In this document: one piece after another, positions 1-10,266 of the stretch | Layout of the letters: each line of letters begins with the position of its first letter | How positions within the stretch are numbered: position 1 is the first letter of the stretch | DNA from: Rhabdophis nuchalis | Lineage: Eukaryota; Chordata; Lepidosauria; Squamata; Natricidae | Length of the DNA: 64,000 bases | Direction of reading: 5' to 3' | NCBI GenBank assembly: GCA_039707465.1 | Contig: CM077644.1 | Location: 187,041,462 to 187,105,461 of the forward strand | Made by a program: the position numbers and the translations under genes | Notes under the pieces: model-generated | What the model was told of the DNA's origin: nothing | The model's input: only the letters and a program-made list of their open reading frames with translations | Databases searched by the model: none

Positions 1-429
1 AGGTTCATCAGCTGGTCCAAGAGTCAGAGTTTTAGACTTCTTACACAAGCAGCAATCAAATGACAAATAAATAAAACAATTATTTCCAACAAGGAAACGG
101 GGCTCATTGTGGATCTTCAATGCATTTTTGTATAGTGATAGCAATAATACTTATTTATTATGCACTTTAAGTAAGATGTAGTATAAAATGAAATTTTAAA
201 AAACACCATAAGCACAATCATTTCAAATCAATCCAGTTACAGTATATTTGCTCAGATATCATTAAAGAACCATTAACACCAAAACAACCAACAAAGCAGT
301 ACCTTTAAAATGGTGCCTGTGTGTATCTACACTGATCAGGTTTAAATCAGGTTAACCTGGAAATGACAGATAAAGAAGATGAAAGAACCAGATCTTATAC
401 TTACATGCTACTAAATAAAAAAATATTTA
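1..429. other. AT-rich sequence, nothing recognised
   Basis: No gene, clear repeat or RNA could be recognised in this stretch. It ends at the TA target of the fold-back element that follows. Confidence 0.4.
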
Positions 430-1157
430 CCATATTTTTCGGAGTATAAGAGGCACTTTCACACACACCCCAAAAGAGGGTGAAAATTTGGGTGCACCTT
501 ATACATCAAATGTAATCCCGCCCACCCACCGGCCCACCCAGCAATTTGCCTCCTTGCAGCAAACAGCGTGTTTCAGTTTCAGCACAGCTTGATTAGCACA
601 AGCAGCTGATTGTCGTTTGGATCGGCCTCCCAACTATCAGCTGTTTCAGGCTGCAGGGATTGCCATTGCTTATTGCTGCCTCCACATCCCCATTTTTGGC
701 CTCTACATGCCCCATTTTCTGCCCATTCTGATCCCCATCGCTGACAAGAGACGGAAAATGGGGCGCATAGAGGCCAAAAATGGGCATGCAGAGGCTGAAA
801 ATGGGTATATGGAGGCGTCAATAAGCTATGGCAATCCTTGCAGCCTGAAACAGCTGATCGTCAGTAGGCCGATCCACTCAACAATCAGCTGGTTGAGCTA
901 ATCAGGCTGTGCTGAAATTGAAACTGAAACACGCTGTTTGTTGCAAGGAGGCAAATTGCTGGAAGGCAGAGGTAGCTTTTTTCCCCTTGTGCTAATCAGG
1001 CTAAACTGAAACTGAAACAGGCTGTTTGATGTTTGCTGCAAGAAGGCAAATTGCTGGGAGGCAGAGGCAGAGGCAGGTTTTTCCCCCTTGTTTTCCTCCA
1101 CAAAAGCCAGGCAAGTCTTATACTTCAGAGCGTCTTTTACTTATGTGAAAAATACGG
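430..1157. mobile_element. Fold-back MITE, TA-flanked (CCRTATTTTTCG family)
   Basis: The left end reads ccatatttttcgg and the right end reads gaaaaatacgg, which are inverted copies flanked by TA on both sides (428-429 and 1158-1159). The inside is a large imperfect inverted repeat: roughly 535-745 (cagcaatttgcctcc, ccccatttttggcctc) is mirrored by roughly 752-965 (gaggccaaaaatggg, ggaggcaaattgctgg). There is no transposase, so it is non-autonomous. The TA target fits Tc1/mariner-like mobilisation, but the superfamily is inferred. Related ends occur at 12809-14120 and 30281. Confidence 0.7.
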
Positions 1158-1159
1158 TA

Positions 1160-1856
1160 AATTGTTTTCAAAGGCCATCCAAGTTCTATAAAGCTGACAG
1201 GAGGCAATCATCTGACTCCTGAGTCATGGGATCAGTTCCCAAAAAGTCTGCAGAAGGAGATCCTGAACTGAGGAACCAAAAGAAGGCTTTTGTCAGAGGA
1301 ATAGAATGAACAGGATTGTGGAGAAATAAGAACTGACAACTACCACAGAGTTTATGCCAAAACACTTTAAACCCAAGCATCGATAGTTTAAATTGTGTGT
1401 CAGCTTGAACAGGGGATTAAGCAGTAAAATTAGAATGGTGTTATTCATACCTACAGACAAGTACCATTCAGCAAAGGTGAGAATGCCTATTATGTGGCAT
1501 TGAAGAAGGAAAAATGGCTTATTTTATATATTTAAGTGCCATCTAGTGGAGTTTCAATGAATGGTGAAGGCAATGGCTCAGTAGGATAATAGTGACGACC
1601 TATTATTTAAAAAGAATTTGAAAGGTGTTTTGACTAAAATTGCTTTCCCTTTGTAGGAAAGCGTGACCATAAGAGATCCTACCTTGAACAGACCCATCTC
1701 CATATTTGTCTTCATTCATAATATCTCTGTCATTTGAGGCCCAGAGTGGATTTGATCAACAGTGTGTAGCCGGGCAAATGTCTTCTTAGACAGGCTTTTA
1801 TATGTCAGTTCTCAATGCAACAAGAGAAACATTACCAATCACTCTTTAAGGTGTTG
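1160..1856. other. Unique sequence, nothing recognised
   Basis: No exon, repeat end or RNA gene was recognised between the fold-back MITE and the hAT element at 1865. Confidence 0.35.
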
Positions 1857-1864
1857 GTGTAGTT

Positions 1865-2171
1865 CAGGGGTCACTAACCTGCAGTTCTGGAGCTGCATGT
1901 GGCTCTTTCATCCCTCTGCTGCGACTCCTGTCACTGGTCGGCACCACAATTAATAGGGCTTTCAGTTAAGACAAGTAGAGGAAAAAGGATGCTGCACTAG
2001 CAAGGGGCTCTATGGTGGGAAAACCAGACTTCCCATCAGCAGAAGAAAAATAACGCCACACTAGGAGGAAACTCTATGATGGGGGAACTTCCAGTGGGCT
2101 CCAGAACTGAACGGGGGGCTGCCGTTTAGGACCTTTGTGGCTCATTGAGTGTTTAAGGTTGCCGACCCCTA
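1865..2171. mobile_element. hAT-type non-autonomous element
   Basis: The termini caggggtcactaacct and aaggttgccgacccct are inverted copies. The flanks are gtgtagtt (1857-1864) and gtgtaggt (2172-2179), an 8-bp target duplication with one mismatch, the length expected for hAT transposition. The inside has no coding capacity and is diverged, so this is an old copy. Confidence 0.75.
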
Positions 2172-2704
2172 GTGTAGGTATTGTCCAAATAGAGGGTTTA
2201 ACCACCTTTCAAGCAGTGTGACTGATGACTTGTAGATATGAAGGTGTTCTATCCTACGTCACCTTCTGCCCCTCCTCTGCCCATCTAAGTTGCCAGTTAG
2301 CAAGTATGGAGGAAGGATGAGCAATTTTTTTCCTCAGTACTACAAAAGCATGGCAATGGTGTTTGTGGGTGGCTAAGGTCAGCAGTATACCAAGTAGCCC
2401 AATGATTAGGCAATTTTTTGTCAAAGTAAGCAAAAATGTATCCCCGCTCCCAAATAAAATAATAAAAGCAGCAAGACCATGCAAAGTTCCTTGTTAGAAG
2501 TGGTGGAGGTTCTATAATGCACTCATTTTTGGTGGACTCAATAATACACAACTAGTGGAACCGGGCTCTTTCTTGGTCTAAATTGGTCTTTGTGCATCAC
2601 AGAATTAGTACTTGTTCAACAACAACAATAATCAGTCTGCAGAGCTAACATTATTTCAGCCCTAATACCTTTAATCTATTAAAGTATTTCTTTAAAGTTT
2701 CAGA

Positions 2705-3004
2705 AATGTCGGCAATTCAGCGGTTCGAATCCCTAGTGCTGCGTAACAGAGTGAGCTCCTGTTATTTGTCCCAGCTGCTGCCAATCTAGCAGTTTGAAAG
2801 CACGTAAAAATTCAAGTAGAAAATAGGGACCACTTTGGTGGGAAGGTAACAGCATTGTGTGCGCCTTCAGCATTTAGTCATGCCAGCCACATGACCATGG
2901 AGACGTCTTTGGACAGCTCTGGCTCTTTGGCTTTGTAATGGACATGAGCACCTCCCACTAGAGTCAGGAATGACTAGCACATATGCCTTTACCTTACCTT
3001 TAAA
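2705..3004 (+). mobile_element. Sauria-type SINE (tRNA-derived), 5'-truncated
   Basis: A B-box-like segment (gcggttcgaatccctagtg) is followed by the body remembered for squamate Sauria SINEs: a 'gggaccactttggtgggaaggtaac' type region, 'catgccagccacatgacca', 'cccactagagtcaggaatgac', and the tail 'cctttaccttaccttt'. The 3' part of this SINE family is BovB-like, which is how it is thought to be mobilised. The first part of the tRNA head is missing. An antisense fragment lies at 45829-45990. Confidence 0.8.
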
Positions 3005-3315
3005 GTAAGTCCTGATATAAACTTGTGAAAGCTATGGTTAGGCTTTATATAGACAACTGTTTCTCCTGCAGCTTCAGCCAAAATAGTTATTGAGGGCATT
3101 GCCTGATGGCTGCACTGCCATGAGTTCAATTCTGACCAACTCAAGGTAGACTCAGACTTCCATCTTTCCGAGATTGACAAAACGAGCAGCCAGATTGTTG
3201 GATGCAATATGCTGACATTGTAAACCATTCAGAGAGTGTTAAAAAGCACTTTGGGACAGTATATACATTTAAGTGCTAGCGCTATTCTCTGCAGCAGGAT
3301 CTGAAATGGGGTATG
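3005..3315. other. Unique sequence, nothing recognised
   Basis: Short unique stretch between the SINE and the palindromic MITE. No gene signal was seen. Confidence 0.3.
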
Positions 3316-3323
3316 GTTTAGAG

Positions 3324-3444
3324 CAGGGGTCTCCAACCTTTGCAACTTTAAGTCTGAAGGACTTCAGCTCCCAGACTTCTCCAGCCAGCTTTGCTGGGAG
3401 CTGAAGTCCTTCAGACTTAAAGTTGCAAAGATTGGAGACCCCTG
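3324..3444. mobile_element. Palindromic hAT MITE, about 121 bp
   Basis: Nearly the whole element is one inverted repeat: caggggtctccaaccttt at the left and its mirror at the right, with arms of about 55 bp and almost no spacer. It has a perfect 8-bp target duplication, gtttagag (3316-3323 and 3445-3452). Sister copies are at 22726-22857 and 38232-38366, and a related subfamily is at 24334-24450. Confidence 0.85.
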
Positions 3445-3780
3445 GTTTAGAGGACACTAAGGAATTTAAAATGGGTTGAACCTAAAAACTCGGAAATGAA
3501 TAAGATCTTTATATCCCAAAAATACAAACCAGCTGGCCATTAATTTTTGCTCCCATCACTTGGTGAGCTGTATGCATTTCCTTGTCTCAAATTAATTCTT
3601 GAATGCAGAATTTCAGACTAAGCCATACTAATGCAGTGAACATTTTACTTGCCTATGCTTATTGTTAGAAAGCTGCAATACTCTAGTCATGATTTATCTT
3701 ACTTTACTTAATGATCCGCTGTTTTGCAGTTGTATATTAGGGACATGTTAATATATTTTGTGCTCTTTTCTTCATGTTCT

Positions 3781-3830
3781 GTGTGTGTGTGTGTGTGCAC
3801 GCGCACACAAACACACACACACACACACAC
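3781..3830. repeat. (GT)n followed by (CA)n microsatellite
   Basis: A GT run of about 16 nt changes to GCACGCGCAC and then a CA run. The two runs are complementary and can form a hairpin. Confidence 0.9.
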
Positions 3831-5292
3831 TTGTAAGAAATCCCAAGCAAGGGAAAAGGGATTCATTTTTTAAATGTTCATAGTGCAATATAAATTGTAC
3901 ATGCAATTAATTACCTATGCTGGTAATTATATTTTTCTGGAGATACCACAGTATATCAAACAAGAAATTATTCTAATTAAAGTCTACCCCTAAAAATATT
4001 TTTGGGATACAATCAACAATTTTGTGGTAATTAAGAAAAGATTTTAATGTTAAGTTTTTTCAGAGTACATTGTTCTCAACGTCTCCTTCATTTTCGGGCT
4101 GCTAACCTAAAAAGGGGAAACAACGTTTCTTTAACTAAGTATAAATTGACTATGGTGGTTGTGTGCCATGGTAGCAGAAAGATGTGATCCTTAGCATAAA
4201 AGTATCTTTGAAAGTAAGACAGACAGTTTAAGAGGCAATCAGTCTGAGGTGATGAAGTTGGTGATGGAACAAAGAGGCTGGAAGAAAATAGTAAGGAAGG
4301 AGTAGTTTTTTGTTGGATCTTTTGGCTGCATGCAAGGAAATGTGTTTGCGCTCATTAATATTTAGTTTCAGAGTCCTTTGATACTTCAGGTTATTATTCC
4401 CCACACTATTAATTAAAATGTTCTTTCAACTGGTAAAAAATCAAAGTCATGCTGTGCTTATGCCAGCTTCTAACATATACTATAATAAATTATTCATAAT
4501 TCATTCTTCATATTCACAGTCCTTAAAGGAAAGATACACAATAGCTTTTCTTTTACGGATACATTCCATGTAGGAAATGGATTTGTAGATGCATAGATTT
4601 GTGATATTTTGATGCATTTACAGTACAAGTTTTTATGAATGGATACAATTTTTAATAATTAAAGCAAAGGAGTAAAATGCTAATTTATAATGAGGAAAAA
4701 CTAAGTTAGATATATCTTACACCATGGCAAACTACAACATTTCCAAGATATACTATAATATTGTAATTTTACTTAACCTAGGGTGAAGAAAATAAAATAA
4801 AATAAGAAATAATTTAATTAAAGGATAAGCCAATTGAAGTACAGCCAATGGATATAGCATGATAAAATAGCAGACTTCTGACATTCATCGTTCGCCTTTT
4901 ATCTTTCATTGTTTAAACAGGTAATCAATAAGCGACTTGTTCAATTTTCAATTAAGAATACATTGGCTGGGTTTATGCAAAGCTATAATGTAGTTTAATT
5001 TCAGCTTAGAATAATGTGTGATGTGTAGACATTGTCTTATTGTTGTACAGTGTGTGGATCAGGCCTTTATTATTTTATCCAGCTAAAACAAAAACTGGCT
5101 CATTTTGAACGAGGATATTCAGACGATAACATTGGTTTCTGCTATTGGTTTGTTTGAAAGTTCATAGATAAAATGATTCATATTGCTGATCCAGTCAAAC
5201 AACAAACTACGATTAGTAAAAAAATATATTAAAGATGAATGCTCATAATGTAAAAGGACAATTTAACATCTCTAAGTATCTGTACATCTGTG
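3831..5292. other. AT-rich unique sequence
   Basis: About 1.4 kb without a recognisable gene or repeat end. Stop codons are dense in every frame. Confidence 0.4.
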
Positions 5293-5300
5293 TATATGAT

Positions 5301-6054
5301 CAGTGGTGGGATTCAAATAATTTAACAACTGGCTTCCCCAGGGTCAAGTTGGATGTCATGGGAGGCGTGGCCCATCCCCATCCGCTAGCTCTGCCGCACA
5401 TGCAGGACAAGCCTCCCACAACAGCCAACCTGACCCTGGGTGAACTGGTTACTAAATTTCCACCATTTTCTAAAAGGCTGTTTCTGAGGGTGCTTGTCTG
5501 CACATTGGTCTCACAGCTGTTTCAGCCTTTTGGACGTGGCTCCTTTAAGAGGCGAGGTTTCTGAGGAACAAGGAGGGAGGTTATAATAGAGACAAGGAGT
5601 TGATGCTCCTGAGAGCTTGTGTTGAAGGGAAGTGGAAGGAGGGATTCCTCCCCTCCCCATGGAGATGCATGCAGGGGATGTTGGTCAGTCTGCGGGCAAA
5701 AGTGAGAGGGTCAAGAAATTAAGTTGGCAGCATGATCGAAGCAGGGCCCATTGTATTGGAGATTGCAGGGTTAGTTTGGCCAGGCAAATTATTACACACA
5801 AACCTCACTATCAAAGTGGATCCTGGCATGGCTCTGCAATGGAGAAACAGGCAATGGAGCAGCTGGCACAAGGGAAGGAGGAGGAGCAGGGAGAAGAAAG
5901 GAAGGAAATGCCTTCTCCTTCCCTTGCACCAACTGCTCCATTGCCCATTTGTTCATTGCATTGAAGTACCCAGGATCCACTTTGATAGCGGCGAATGGAT
6001 AATTTAACAACCAGTTCACCCGAACCAGTACAAACCAGCTGAATCCCACCACTG
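5301..6054. mobile_element. hAT-type element (CAGTGGTGGG family), 754 bp
   Basis: The termini are cagtggtgggattcaaa and gctgaatcccaccactg, with a perfect 8-bp duplication tatatgat on both sides (5293-5300 and 6055-6062). The interior contains internal inverted segments (a cactatcaaagtggatcctgg type block and its mirror) and no transposase. The same family occurs at 17230, 38126, 51609 and 59685. Confidence 0.85.
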
Positions 6055-6299
6055 TATATGATTCGGTAATTTTTGCTATAAGAATACTTTGATCAAATTA
6101 ATCAAATTCTGTCCCAGAATTTAACAAAGATAAAATATATTAGGCAATTTTAGAATATAGTGATATACTGGTACAGCTGAACATAAGGTAAAAATTAGGT
6201 TTTAAACTTTTTTTCCCATACCTACAGTGCCTCCTGCACTGGTACATGCAGACGTGCACAACATAACGTCCATGGCTCAAATGCAGCCCATCAAGTAGC

Positions 6300-6405
6300 T
6301 TTGTATGGCCCACCTGCTTTTTTGTATGGCCCACCTGCCTTTGGGAAGAGTGGCGCGGTTTATAAATTTAATAAAATAAAATAAATAAATAAATTTAAAA
6401 AGCAA
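6300..6405 (+). repeat. 22-bp tandem pair and L2-like 3' tail
   Basis: tttgtatggcccacctgc occurs twice in tandem at about 6300-6341. It is followed by gggaagagtggcgcggtttataaattt and an (AAAT)-rich tail, which resembles the extreme 3' end of the L2 copies in this window. Confidence 0.45.
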
Positions 6406-6654
6406 TAAATTTACCACCAGCAGCATTGTTGCCACCTTGAAAAATATGTTCTAAGTGCCTCTAAGTCTTAATGCCATGGCCACACTGCTAATCATTGAAC
6501 AGCTAATGGGCAAACCAGGTCTGCCTGTCAGCTAATGGGACACACCTTGTGGCCAATGATGATTTTTAATTTCCTAATGCGGCACTTTCACCTCTGCAAA
6601 TTGTGCAAGCCTTGCATAAGTGTCTTGGTATTTATTGCTACTATCACCTTTAAC

Positions 6655-6805
6655 AGATTAACAGAGTTGGAAACGACCTTGCAGGTCATCTAGTCCAACC
6701 CCCTGCCCAAGCAGGAGACCCTACATGTACCTCTACCTAGGATTGAACTCGCAACCTCCTGTTGGTGAGGCAAGAGCTCTACCTCTAGGCCACAGCAGCT
6801 TCACC
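6655..6805 (-). mobile_element. Antisense CR1 3' end joined to tRNA-like SINE head
   Basis: The left part (gagttggaaacgacc...catctagtccaacccc) is the antisense of the CR1 3' end. The right part (aggattgaactcgcaacc) looks like an antisense tRNA T-arm/B-box, followed by ctctaggccacagc. This fits a tRNA-derived SINE with a CR1-type tail, but could be two adjacent fragments. Confidence 0.55.
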
Positions 6806-7378
6806 TATTTTCACCTATTTTCACCTATTTTCCAAAGGACTATTTCATCTGATGTACTTCTTCTAATCCCAGGATGTGAAAGAGATAAGAATTATACAAC
6901 CTCTCTCGCTTTTTTTGGCAAATTAAAAAGAAAAAATGAGAGAAAAAATTAAATGAAATTCTGTAGTATGACCATCGAGGTGCAGCTATGGGAGAATGAT
7001 TCTTTCTTTTCTCCATTTGAGAACAAGAGATAAACAAAACAAAACAAAACTAAAAGTAAGTAGAAAGAAAGATCAGGTGTAAAAGCTGCATTTGTTTTTA
7101 AAAATCAAAATGCAGGTGCTTGTTAAAAAGAAAACTGCCTAATTCATGAAAAAGCAGCAACTAATAAGCTTATTAAAAGAATAAAGGAAAAAATGAAGTG
7201 CAGTGTAATGAACCACTTAAATCACTAGATAGTGCTATTCCACTATCATTTGCTTGTTTTACTGATCATTGCATACTTTAGATTTATAGAGCTTCAGCTT
7301 ATCAAGGAAAAAATGATGTCTTAATACCTGTATAGCCAAATTCATAAACACAATTTAAAATATGTAACTGTGGAAATT
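6806..7378. other. Unique sequence with short tandem repeats
   Basis: ttcacctattt is repeated three times at about 6801-6833. The remainder is AT-rich with no recognised gene. Confidence 0.35.
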
Positions 7379-8304
7379 CGGAGTTTTGGTCGCCACGATG
7401 TAGAAAAGACGTGGAGACTCTGGAAAGAGTACAGAGAAGGGCAACCAAGATGATTAGGGGACTGGAGACTAAGACATATGAAGAACGGCTGCAGGAGCTG
7501 GGTATGTCTAGTTTGATTTTCATTTCATTTTATTACATTTATATCCCGCCCTTCTCCACAGAGGACCCAGGGCGGCGCACAGGAAATTTAAAAAACATAC
7601 ACAATAGAAGATAGACAAATAATTTAAAATATATATTAAATAATACCCAATCCTGTGCTAAAAACCAATTATTAAAAACCCAATTTAAAACTTTTCTAAA
7701 AGTCCCCATGGGAGGTTAGGCTAGGCCGGCTTGATGGAAAAAATATGTCTTTAAACATTTGCGGAAGAGGCGGAGGTCGGTGATGGTCCGGAGTTCAGGG
7801 GGTAGGTCGTTCCAAAGGGCAGGGCCCGCCACAGAGAAGGCTCTTCCCCTGGGTGTCGCCAGTCGGCATTGTCCGGCCGACGGCACCCTGAGAAGGCCCT
7901 CTCTGTGGGAGCGGATCGGTCTAAGGGATGTATGGGGCAGGAGATGATGAAGAGAAGGACCACGGGAGACATGATAGCAGTGTTCCGATATCTCAGAGGG
8001 TGCCACAAAGAAGAGGGAGTCAAACTATTCTCCAAGGCACCTGGGGGCAGGACAAGAAGCAATGGGTGGAAACTAATCAAGGAGAGAAGCAACTTAGAAC
8101 TAAGGAGAAATTTCCTGACAGTTAGAACAATTAACCTCTGGAACAGCTTGCCTCCAGAAGTTGTAAATGCCCCAACCCTGGAAGTCTTTAAAAAGATGTT
8201 AGATAGCCATTTGTCTGAAATGGTATAAGGTTCCTGCCCACGCAGGGGGTTGGACTAGAAGACCTCCAAGGTCCCTTCCAACTCTGCTATTGTATTGTAT
8301 TGTA
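7379..8304 (+). mobile_element. CR1 LINE 3' part, split by an L2 insertion
   Basis: Two collinear CR1 pieces, 7379-7514 and about 7947-8304, flank an antisense L2. The right piece encodes a CR1 ORF2 C-terminus, including the motif NLWNSLPPEVVNAPTLEVF, then the 3' UTR 'ggggttggactagaagacctcc' and a (TATTG)n tail ending near 8304. The coding part is a fragment only and has no reverse transcriptase core. Confidence 0.8.
7515..7946 (-). mobile_element. L2 LINE 3' fragment, antisense, inside CR1
   Basis: Reading the minus strand gives the L2 ORF2 C-terminus (RPIRSHREGLLRVPS, GRAFSVAGPALWNDLPPE), a 3' UTR with 'gcgccgccctgggtcc' and 'gggcgggatataaat', and an A/T-rich tail. It interrupts a CR1 copy, so it is the younger insertion. 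The 5' end is truncated. Confidence 0.85.
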
Positions 8305-8808
8305 AATTATGTGCTCCTCAACAGTTTTATCTAGAGTCATGAAATAACTAGCGTACAACATACCAAAATATATTTTTAAAAAACCTTAATTGTAGATTCC
8401 TAGCTAAACGGTTCACCATTAGATATAAACACAGTTGTTGAAGTGGTATTTCTCTGCTTCCCCTTTCCTGAGAAATTCTAATCCATCAACTTTAAGGTTG
8501 TGAAGAAATGCTAAATCTAACAATTTGGCACCGTCAACCCAGTAGCTTCCTTCTTTGTTTGGAAGAAGTTCCAAAACCATGTTTAGCAAAAAAAGGAAGC
8601 AGCAAAGATGAACTAAAAAGTGACCCAAAACATGAAGAAGTCCGTTGAGGTGAATAAATCAATACTGTTTGCGTTCTGCCTAGCATGAATTTGGCAATTT
8701 GGAGTACAGTGAATGCAGGTTGACTTCACAACAAGAAATAGACAGGTTGTTGCAGGTTTACGAAGATACATAAACTTGCTATTTGGATCAGAGATCCATT
8801 ATCTAATC
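8305..8808. other. Unrecognised sequence between CR1 and SPIN
   Basis: A 69-codon frame exists on the minus strand (8419-8628) but shows no recognised family, start context or splice pattern. Nothing else was seen. Confidence 0.3.
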
Positions 8809-8816
8809 CAAAAACC

Positions 8817-8986
8817 CAGCGGTTCTCAACCTGTGGGTCGCGACCCCTTTGGGGGTCGAAAGACCCTTTCACAGGGGTCTTCTAAGACCAACGGAAAACA
8901 CATATTTTCGATGGTCTTAGGAACAGAAACACAACATAAGGAACTGTATTAAGAGGTCACAGCATTGGGAAGTTTGAGAACCACTG
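8817..8986 (+). mobile_element. SPIN-type hAT MITE (Space Invader)
   Basis: The left end cagcggttctcaacctgtgg, the internal 'gggtcgcgacccctttggggg' region and the right end gtttgagaaccactg match my memory of the non-autonomous SPIN hAT elements. The flanks are caaaaacc (8809-8816) and caataacc (8987-8994), an 8-bp duplication with one mismatch. SPIN elements are known for horizontal transfer among tetrapods, squamates included. Confidence 0.8.
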
Positions 8987-9108
8987 CAATAACCTGTTTC
9001 CAAGATTGGTCATCATTAGGTTTCTTAGTTATTTAACTTATCACTCCTCTGAATTTATTCAGCTGTTCTCTATAAATTTGCACAATCTCATTTTAAATCC
9101 ATCTAAAT

Positions 9109-9905
9109 CAGGGGTCCCCAACCCCCGGGCCGTGGACCGGTGCCGGTCCGTGGCTGGTTGGGAGCCGGGCCGCAGGGCTGGAGAGGAGGAGGAGGGGGCA
9201 GCCCCCTGAGCAGAGCGCGCGGGAGAACGCAGGCGCGGCTGTTCGCGCCATTGGAGTGTGGCTCTTCCTCCTCCCTCGTCGACGGAGGGACTCCTGAGCG
9301 CCCCCGGACCAGCCATCGATTCCCTCTCCTGCTGGCATGTCGGCCACTCGTTTTCTTCCAGGGGCTGCGGAGGGTCCGCGGGCAGGGAAGGGAACTGGCG
9401 GCCGTAGGAAGGGTTGCTCCGGCGGCGCACAGGAGTCCCTCCGTCGACGAGGGTGGAGGAAGAGCCCCCACCATCCTCCTGCGTTCTCCCGTGCGCTCTG
9501 TCCAATGGGCTGCCCCCTCCTCCCTCCTCCTCCTCTCCAGCCCGGCTCCTACCCAGCCACGGAGCCTGACCGAGCGAACGAGCGACCAAGCGTGGTAGGC
9601 GGACTGAGGAGGCTGGGGGGGGGGGACGATGACGATGACAGACACACATAGAGAGACAGAGAGAGGGAGGGAGGGAGAGAATGATAGACAGAGACACAGA
9701 TTGAGTGAATGCAAGACAGACAGACACACGCACACACACACAGAGTGACAGATGGGCGGATGAAGGAGAGAGACAGAGAGAAAGAAAGAGAAAGAAAGAA
9801 AAAGAAAGTGGGAGAGAGAGAAAGACAGACAGAGAGAAAGAGACAGAAAAATACAGAAAGAGAGAAAGAGAGAAAGAAAAAGAGAGAGAAAGAGGGAAAG
9901 AGAAA

Positions 9906-9945
<40 letters not shown>

Positions 9946-10018
9946 GAAAGGGAAAGAGAGAAAGAAATAGCGAGAGAAAGAAAGAGAGACAGAGACAAAG
10001 AAAGAAAAAGAGAGAGAG

Positions 10019-10057
<39 letters not shown>

Positions 10058-10258
10058 AAAAGAAAGAAAGAAAGAACTTATGACCACAGTTGAGGCCAAA
10101 AGTTTGGTTGCTAACCAAGATCATTATTAAGTGAGTTTCACATTTTCCAAGTTGGCCACGCCCACCCAGTCACATGACTGCTGAGCCACTCAACCGGTCC
10201 GCAGAATTTTCTTTAAAATGAAACCGGTCCCTGGTGCAAAAAAGGTTGGGGACCCCTG
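9109..10258 (+). mobile_element. hAT-type composite element, 1150 bp, TSD atctaaat
   Basis: The termini are caggggtccccaaccccc and ggttggggacccctg, with a perfect duplication atctaaat at 9101-9108 and 10259-10266. Inside are a GC-rich inverted repeat (about 9165-9300 mirrored by 9430-9540), a long purine tract (9640-10078), and a 'cacttaataatgatcttgg' type module (minus strand of 10079-10140) that recurs at 17330. No transposase is present; the long reading frames here are low-complexity artefacts. The sister copy at 14145-14490 is in the opposite orientation. Confidence 0.85.
9640..10078. repeat. Polypurine tract, GA/GAAA repeats, about 440 bp
   Basis: The plus strand is almost pure purine, with GAGA, GACA and GAAA variants ending in a long (GAAA)n array. 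It lies inside the hAT-type element. Both strands give long spurious frames (Lys/Glu/Arg or Ser/Phe/Leu) that are not genes. Confidence 0.9.
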
Positions 10259-10266
10259 ATCTAAAT

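Noticed and set aside
6725..6805. Possible tRNA gene (T-arm-like motif)
   Set aside because: No complete cloverleaf or A box could be traced and it is fused to a CR1 tail; better explained as a SINE head.
8419..8628. 69-codon minus-strand frame with a faint resemblance (EGSYWVDGA) to the 5'UTR frame at 50.7 kb (EGNYWFGDAA)
   Set aside because: The resemblance is short, the frame lacks splice signals and no family is recognised; likely coincidence.
9059..10130. Long Ser/Phe/Leu-rich and Lys/Glu/Arg-rich frames on both strands (up to 346 codons)
   Set aside because: They are translations of a GA/GAAA polypurine tract inside a transposon, with no domain and no splice support.
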